From: Planctomycetota bacterium
Lineage (GTDB): Bacteria; Planctomycetota; Planctomycetia; Planctomycetales; Planctomycetaceae
Reading direction: 5' to 3'
NCBI GenBank assembly: GCA_024278285.1
Contig: JAJRTM010000396.1
Location: forward strand, 1-9,165
DNA length: 9,165 nucleotides
Positions 6,101 to 9,165 of this stretch are shown piece after piece. Under the pieces are notes generated by a model, which saw nothing but the letters and a program-made list of their open reading frames with translations, did not search any database and was not told the DNA's origin. Position 1 is the stretch's first letter, and each line of letters opens with the position of its first letter. Position numbers and translations under genes: made by a program.

Positions 6101-7527
6101 TAGCTGCGAGTCCCAAACTCAAGGCGTTGGATTGTTTCGTCCAACTGTTGAAGCGTTCCTGTATATATATTCTGTACGTTGACACGTTGCGACTCGATTG
6201 ATTTAAAGAGCTTCGTGATTTCACCCTTTCGGGTTTTGACTTCCGCTACAGTAATTGTGTCGGGCAGAGATAGTTTCAATGATTCCGAAAACACATATTC
6301 TTCTGAAAAATGTGCGGGTGCGCTAGTTGATCTGACCGCTTGATTTGTCTGTCGGTACTTGGCCAACACGACATTGCATGAACGTTCCAAAAGGGCCAGG
6401 TGCATTTGGCACCTTGATCGAATCGTGTCTGCCAAAGATGATAGATCCAAAAGTTCGTCCTGCTTGTGGATTATCACTTCTCGAAAATCGTCTAGCGTTG
6501 CAACAGTAGTGTCGCGGAGGTCAGACAAAAACGATTTTATTTGCTGTTTTTCTTCTAGGTATTCCCCGCTAGCATTGTCAAGACGACGAGAGACTCGACC
6601 GTATCCCGGGTACTCATCGTCAAATCGGTAACCATCAATAGCTGCGATTACGGCGAATATAACTCCAATGCCAAGCAGCAAATACGACTCTGCGGTATTC
6701 AGGTAAATAGGGTTGGCTATAAACGAGTCGACCGCCAATGTCTGAGCATCGTCCGGATTTTCCGCATATATTTCTCGAAAATGTCCCACAAAAAAATTGA
6801 ACGCAAGCACCGTTCCAACCAACGTAAAAATACCTAATAACCCGGAGAGTTTACGAATCCACAGTCTGTGGTTGAATTGCCGAACCAAGAAAAGGCTGAT
6901 CATCACAGCCATTGCCAAATTTAGCGCCGCGTATTGCATTGCGACGATCCATCCACCGATCAAGCCGAAGTCTGAGCCTCTGGCGAAGAAAACAGCATTC
7001 AATACCGATTCGAAAGAAAAAATAACCAGCAATACTGACAAATGTACAAATCGACTAGCTGGGTAGTCAGCCGGCCGATTCAGACCGTTTCGCTGCTTAA
7101 ACGATGCAACCTCCGCGTGCAGTTCGGTCCGTCTATGGATGTATGGTTTAAGTTGATCCCTGCATTCTTCCAGTAACGCAGATGAATCGACTTCAAATTG
7201 TTTCTTGACACCGGCGACTGACTGAGATTCATTGTTTACGTCAAGTCTCTCAAGTTGGCGCCTGTACAGCTGAAGTTTGTCGTTCGCTTTTTTTGCGGTT
7301 TCTTGAGCGTCCATCTCAAAGACGTGGACGATTTCGACTTCAATTGCATCTAGTGACAGTGCGTCGCTTGCTGGCATGTCTTGCTCACCGGACTGGCGTG
7401 CGAGCGCGTCAACTCCCAATCGTTCGGCTATCTTTTCAGGATCAACCGGCGCGAAGATTTCGTCAACGACTGATGAGTCCTTTTCACGCAGAAAAAGATT
7501 TCTGAGCCAACGATTAAGCCCCCCCAT
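6100..7527 (-). CDS. Four-helix membrane protein, first gene of the operon
   Basis: 475 aa. It starts at ATG 7527-7525 with AAGGGA a few bases upstream, and ends in TAA overlapping the next ATG. Residues 1-155 are hydrophilic and helical (coiled coil about 72-145), predicted cytoplasmic. Four transmembrane helices follow: about 160-182, 188-216, 227-249 and 281-298. A 30-residue loop between helices 3 and 4 (REIYAENPDDAQTLAVDSF) would be periplasmic or luminal depending on topology. After helix 4 comes a striking DDEYPGYG motif (303-310), then a helical cytoplasmic tail to the end. It has no MotA-type Thr pattern and no enzymatic motif. By position it is the promoter-proximal subunit of the complex, perhaps a scaffold or a second membrane ring. 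I do not recognise a named family, though the D-D-x-YPGYG motif looks like a conserved hallmark. A run of seven G starts within its initiation codon. Confidence 0.75.
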   Translation of the reverse strand: MGGLNRWLRNLFLREKDSSVVDEIFAPVDPEKIAERLGVDALARQSGEQDMPASDALSLDAIEVEIVHVFEMDAQETAKKANDKLQLYRRQLERLDVNNESQSVAGVKKQFEVDSSALLEECRDQLKPYIHRRTELHAEVASFKQRNGLNRPADYPASRFVHLSVLLVIFSFESVLNAVFFARGSDFGLIGGWIVAMQYAALNLAMAVMISLFLVRQFNHRLWIRKLSGLLGIFTLVGTVLAFNFFVGHFREIYAENPDDAQTLAVDSFIANPIYLNTAESYLLLGIGVIFAVIAAIDGYRFDDEYPGYGRVSRRLDNASGEYLEEKQQIKSFLSDLRDTTVATLDDFREVIIHKQDELLDLSSLADTIRSRCQMHLALLERSCNVVLAKYRQTNQAVRSTSAPAHFSEEYVFSESLKLSLPDTITVAEVKTRKGEITKLFKSIESQRVNVQNIYTGTLQQLDETIQRLEFGTRS

Positions 7528-7749
7528 ATGGATCCCTTTTTATTGTTATTGTTATGTTTGCGCCGTTCTTGCAGCAGTTCTAGTTGCACATCCAGTAGAT
7601 TTATCTGTTTAAATTCAACCACATCATAGCAGCATTATTGGTCGTACCGAAGAAGGGTAAGCTCAAATACTGAATGAAGTCACCCGAATTTGATGTGCGG
7701 ATCCAGTTCGATTACTCGGTCTCTTCGATTTACCGCCGAAAGACACGTA
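7528..7749. promoter_or_regulatory. 222-bp leader upstream of the membrane operon
   Basis: No gene supported here. On the minus strand, TATGAT at 7628-7623 is a good -10 match, but the -35 position (TTCGGT) is weak. A direct AATAAC-type repeat at 7541-7556 (plus strand TATTGTTATTGTTATG) lies about 15-30 nt upstream of the start codon and would leave an unstructured A-rich leader, which favours ribosome access. The gap also separates the nuclease gene from the operon, so the operon likely has its own promoter. No clear terminator for the nuclease gene was found. Confidence 0.4.
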
Positions 7750-8409
7750 TCAATTTCGCGGTGCTCGCCAACCAGCGTTTTCGGCATCTTGTTTATTACA
7801 GAACCACCTCTCACCTTTAGATTCATCAATACGCGTCGCTCCATACGACCTCGTCCCCGGTGCATGATATATCTGGTCGCCCTTTCTATTTATATTTCCC
7901 TTGATCATGCAGCCTGTCGGCAAATGCCCTGCGCTTCCTAAGCCTCGTCGCCAGTTCCACGGTTCAACTCGCTGGGATTGATGCAGCCCCCATACACCTC
8001 GGCTAGCCGCTCTAGCTTCGTTCTCGATATCGAACAGAGCTTGGTCTATGACGTAGTCTGGATAAACCCAAGCAGCGCCCAACCGAACCATCTCTTCTGA
8101 GACATCGACACTATCCAAATACGGCCGGCCAACTATCCGACCATAACGATCTGTGGCCTGGATAACGACGCGCACGTCTTTTCCGAAAATCAGTCGGGAC
8201 AGCGCCTGTTTAGAAGATTTCCCATATGGTTGGCCGCTTTCGGGAGCGTCGATTTCGGCTAAGCGGATTCGAAATTGTTGATTTTCGGATGTAAGCAGCG
8301 TGAACGTGTCACCGTCAGCAACACTGACAACACGACCATTTAGATCTGCGGCAATAGCACAGGATAAACAGATCAGAACCAACATTAATGTTCGCAGTAT
8401 AAAGTTCAA
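7750..8409 (-). CDS. Exported staphylococcal-nuclease-like enzyme with extra C-terminal domain
   Basis: 219 aa, predicted Ca2+-dependent phosphodiesterase acting on DNA/RNA outside the cytoplasm. The chosen start is TTG at 8409-8407, because it supplies the basic n-region (MNFILR) of a Sec signal peptide with hydrophobic core TLMLVLICLS and likely cleavage after AIA (about residue 20). An ATG at codon 9 would lack the positive charge. The SNase domain spans about 22-145: DGDTFTL (32-38), the R-x4-D-x2-E motif R49, D54, E57 (RLAEIDAPE), and R91 in DRYGR. All four residues equivalent to R35, D40, E43 and R87 of the Staphylococcus enzyme are present, so it should be active. The C-terminal domain (about 166-219: CMIKGNINRKGDQIYH, PGTRSY, GERWFC, AENAGWR) is a small module often found after SNase domains, called 'sunset' in some annotations. 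The gene starts 50 nt after the lipoprotein gene and is likely co-transcribed with it. Confidence 0.9.
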   Translation of the reverse strand: MNFILRTLMLVLICLSCAIAADLNGRVVSVADGDTFTLLTSENQQFRIRLAEIDAPESGQPYGKSSKQALSRLIFGKDVRVVIQATDRYGRIVGRPYLDSVDVSEEMVRLGAAWVYPDYVIDQALFDIENEARAASRGVWGLHQSQRVEPWNWRRGLGSAGHLPTGCMIKGNINRKGDQIYHAPGTRSYGATRIDESKGERWFCNKQDAENAGWRAPRN

Positions 8410-8459
8410 TTGATTCAGCCTGCAATATTGCCTATCTACTTCTGTGCTTGTCGTTAATT
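8410..8459. other. Short spacer between lipoprotein and nuclease genes
   Basis: 50 bp with no hairpin or strong promoter visible. An AGG about 9-11 nt upstream of the TTG start may be the ribosome-binding site of the nuclease. The spacing fits co-transcription from the lipoprotein side. Confidence 0.4.
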
Positions 8460-9026
8460 CTAATCACGACTATCTCGGTCTTGCCAGCTTATCAAAATGA
8501 ATCCGCCTCTTAACACTTTTCCAGATCGGATTTCAAAATCCTCATACCGAAATTCATTTCCGCTAGTAGTTGAATTCAATTCAACGTTAAGGTTTTTGGA
8601 GAGATATGAGTCTAATCCGAGTATCTGGGCATCCCCTACAAAGAATTCACAGAACTCGACAAAGAACCGGCGATTGGTATTGTTGACGTCCAGTGCAGTA
8701 TCTTCGGCGTAAGCCGTAGATGTTCCATTCCACCGCGGCTGGACCTCGATGATCATGCCAGGAAGTTTTGTGTCATAAGAGTACGCTCTACCAAGCAATA
8801 TTTGATCTTTCCACATATCGTATTTGGCAAAGAACTCACTCGATTCTATCGACTGAACATACTCAGCCCTGAGTCTAGTATTTCGTTTGTCTTTCTCCAG
8901 ACGCGCGCTTCTTGCATCATGTTTTCGTCGATCAACATCTACTTGTTGCTCCACAGCTGCCAATCTGGCGTCTCGCTCTTCTGCCGATTCGCAAGAAGCC
9001 AGAGCCCCGCCAAGACTGAGGGCTAG
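8460..9026 (-). pseudogene. Lipoprotein gene with 5' end removed by the IS
   Basis: The frame is open from the IS edge (CTA at 9026-9024) to TAG at 8460: 188 residues. The first visible residues, LALSLGGALASC, form the hydrophobic core and lipobox (L-A-S-C) of a bacterial lipoprotein signal peptide, with the Cys at codon 12. After it comes a coiled-coil stretch rich in R/K/E/D (ESAEERDARLAAVEQQ onward, about 13-55), then a mixed globular domain to the end (for example RRFFVEFCEFFVGD, FEIRSGKVLRGGFILISW). No ATG, GTG or TTG occurs in frame between the IS and the lipobox; the first is a TTG at 8963, inside the mature coiled coil, which would yield a cytoplasmic fragment. The IS has therefore separated the gene from its start codon and promoter. 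The function of the globular domain is unknown. It would be outer-membrane or inner-membrane anchored if intact. Confidence 0.75.
9023..9026 (+). repeat. CTAG target site at the left end of the second IS copy
   Basis: CTAG directly precedes the IS repeat CAGCCTG at 9027. The same CTAG follows the right end of the first copy (1307-1310), as expected for a 4-bp target duplication or a fixed target preference. Confidence 0.75.
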
Positions 9027-9165
9027 CAGCCTGTTGAAAAAGTCATAATCTGAGATAATAGCGTATCGAAACGAAGAGGATTGCGAAGATGCGTGGAGAA
9101 CTCGATCGGCAACCGGAGATGTTCAGTTACGTTGATCTGGAATCAAGAATTCCCTCAAGCCATCC
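9025..9165 (+). repeat. 141-bp direct repeat of the window's first 141 bases
   Basis: Positions 9025-9165 are identical to 1-141 with no mismatch, and both copies are flush with the window ends. They cover AG, the IS left inverted repeat (9027-9041), the transposase leader and the first codons. Confidence 0.97.
9089..9165 (+). CDS. IS5-family transposase, 5' fragment (runs off the window)
   Basis: Same sequence as codons 1-25 of the transposase at 65-1114 (MRGELDRQPEMFSYV and onward), with the same AGAGGA ribosome-binding site. It is cut by the window end and is either a second IS copy or, if the molecule is circular, the same gene read again. Confidence 0.9.
   Translation, partial: MRGELDRQPEMFSYVDLESRIPSSH

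Larger units (their letters stand above)
2492..7527 (-). other. Five-gene membrane operon, putative ion-driven complex
   Basis: Genes in order: four-helix protein, vWA-like protein, MotA/ExbB-like, MotB-like, small tail-anchored protein. Junctions are a TAATG overlap, 12 nt, 19 nt and a GTGA overlap. All five have at least one transmembrane helix, and two resemble the two halves of an ion-driven stator. The set would give periplasmic arms (vWA-like, MotB-like) and cytoplasmic arms (coiled-coil tails). Known systems with the stator pair are Mot, Tol-Pal, Exb-TonB, Gld and Zorya; none has this composition. No helicase, nuclease or ATPase is present inside the operon, though an exported nuclease gene precedes it. 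Confidence 0.65.

Noticed and set aside
2492..7527. A bona fide Zorya system
   Set aside because: No ZorC-like protein, ZorD helicase or ZorE nuclease is present, and the MotB-like protein has no OmpA-type domain; only the stator logic is shared.
7690..7941. Plus-strand ORF overlapping the nuclease 3' end
   Set aside because: It is antisense to the nuclease C-terminal domain, whose motifs are clear.
1311..9024. A self-replicating plasmid
   Set aside because: No replication initiator, iteron array, partition or mobilisation gene can be seen; circularity alone does not prove an autonomous replicon.
1..9165. A confirmed composite transposon with two full IS copies
   Set aside because: Only 141 bp of the second copy is visible and it is exactly the terminal overlap, so one IS copy on a circular assembly path explains the data equally well.
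1..9165. CRISPR array, tRNA or rRNA genes
   Set aside because: No regularly spaced repeats, cloverleaf-like segments or rRNA-like stretches were seen on either strand.

Overview
The window looks like accessory DNA from a Gram-negative bacterium, probably a proteobacterium. The grounds are Sec and lipoprotein export signals, periplasm-facing single-pass proteins, a secreted nuclease, and an IS5-type element with a YTAR-like (CTAG) target site. No housekeeping, rRNA, tRNA, replication, partition, conjugation or phage gene is visible, so the species and replicon cannot be named.

Layout. Positions 3-1306 hold one complete insertion sequence (15-bp perfect inverted repeats, 349-aa DDE transposase, CTAG at its outer edges). 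Positions 1307-1534 hold what looks like the 3' end of an unknown plus-strand gene cut by the IS. From 1818 to 9026 every credible gene lies on the minus strand. In transcription order these are: a lipoprotein that has lost its start codon to the IS (8460-9026); an exported staphylococcal-nuclease-like enzyme with an extra C-terminal domain (7750-8409); a tightly packed five-gene membrane operon (7527 down to 2492); and a small secreted cysteine-rich protein (1818-2261). From 9025 the IS starts again.

The operon is the main interest. Its genes abut or overlap (TAATG, 12 nt, 19 nt, GTGA). They encode a four-helix membrane protein with cytoplasmic coiled coils, a membrane-anchored von Willebrand A-like protein, a MotA/ExbB/ZorA-like four-helix protein with a cytoplasmic coiled-coil tail of about 310 residues, a MotB/ExbD-like single-helix protein with a glutamate at the expected proton-carrying site and a novel C-terminal domain, and a small C-terminally anchored protein. 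Together they suggest an ion-driven membrane machine with periplasmic and cytoplasmic arms, similar in logic to Tol-Pal, MotAB or the ZorAB part of Zorya, but without the usual partners. This function is inferred from motifs only.

The first 141 bases and the last 141 bases are identical and flush with the window ends. This is the pattern left by a circular path in a de Bruijn assembly with k=141. The molecule is therefore either a 9,024-bp circle carrying one IS copy, or a collapsed product of two direct IS copies flanking the cassette. In either case the cassette is closely tied to the IS.
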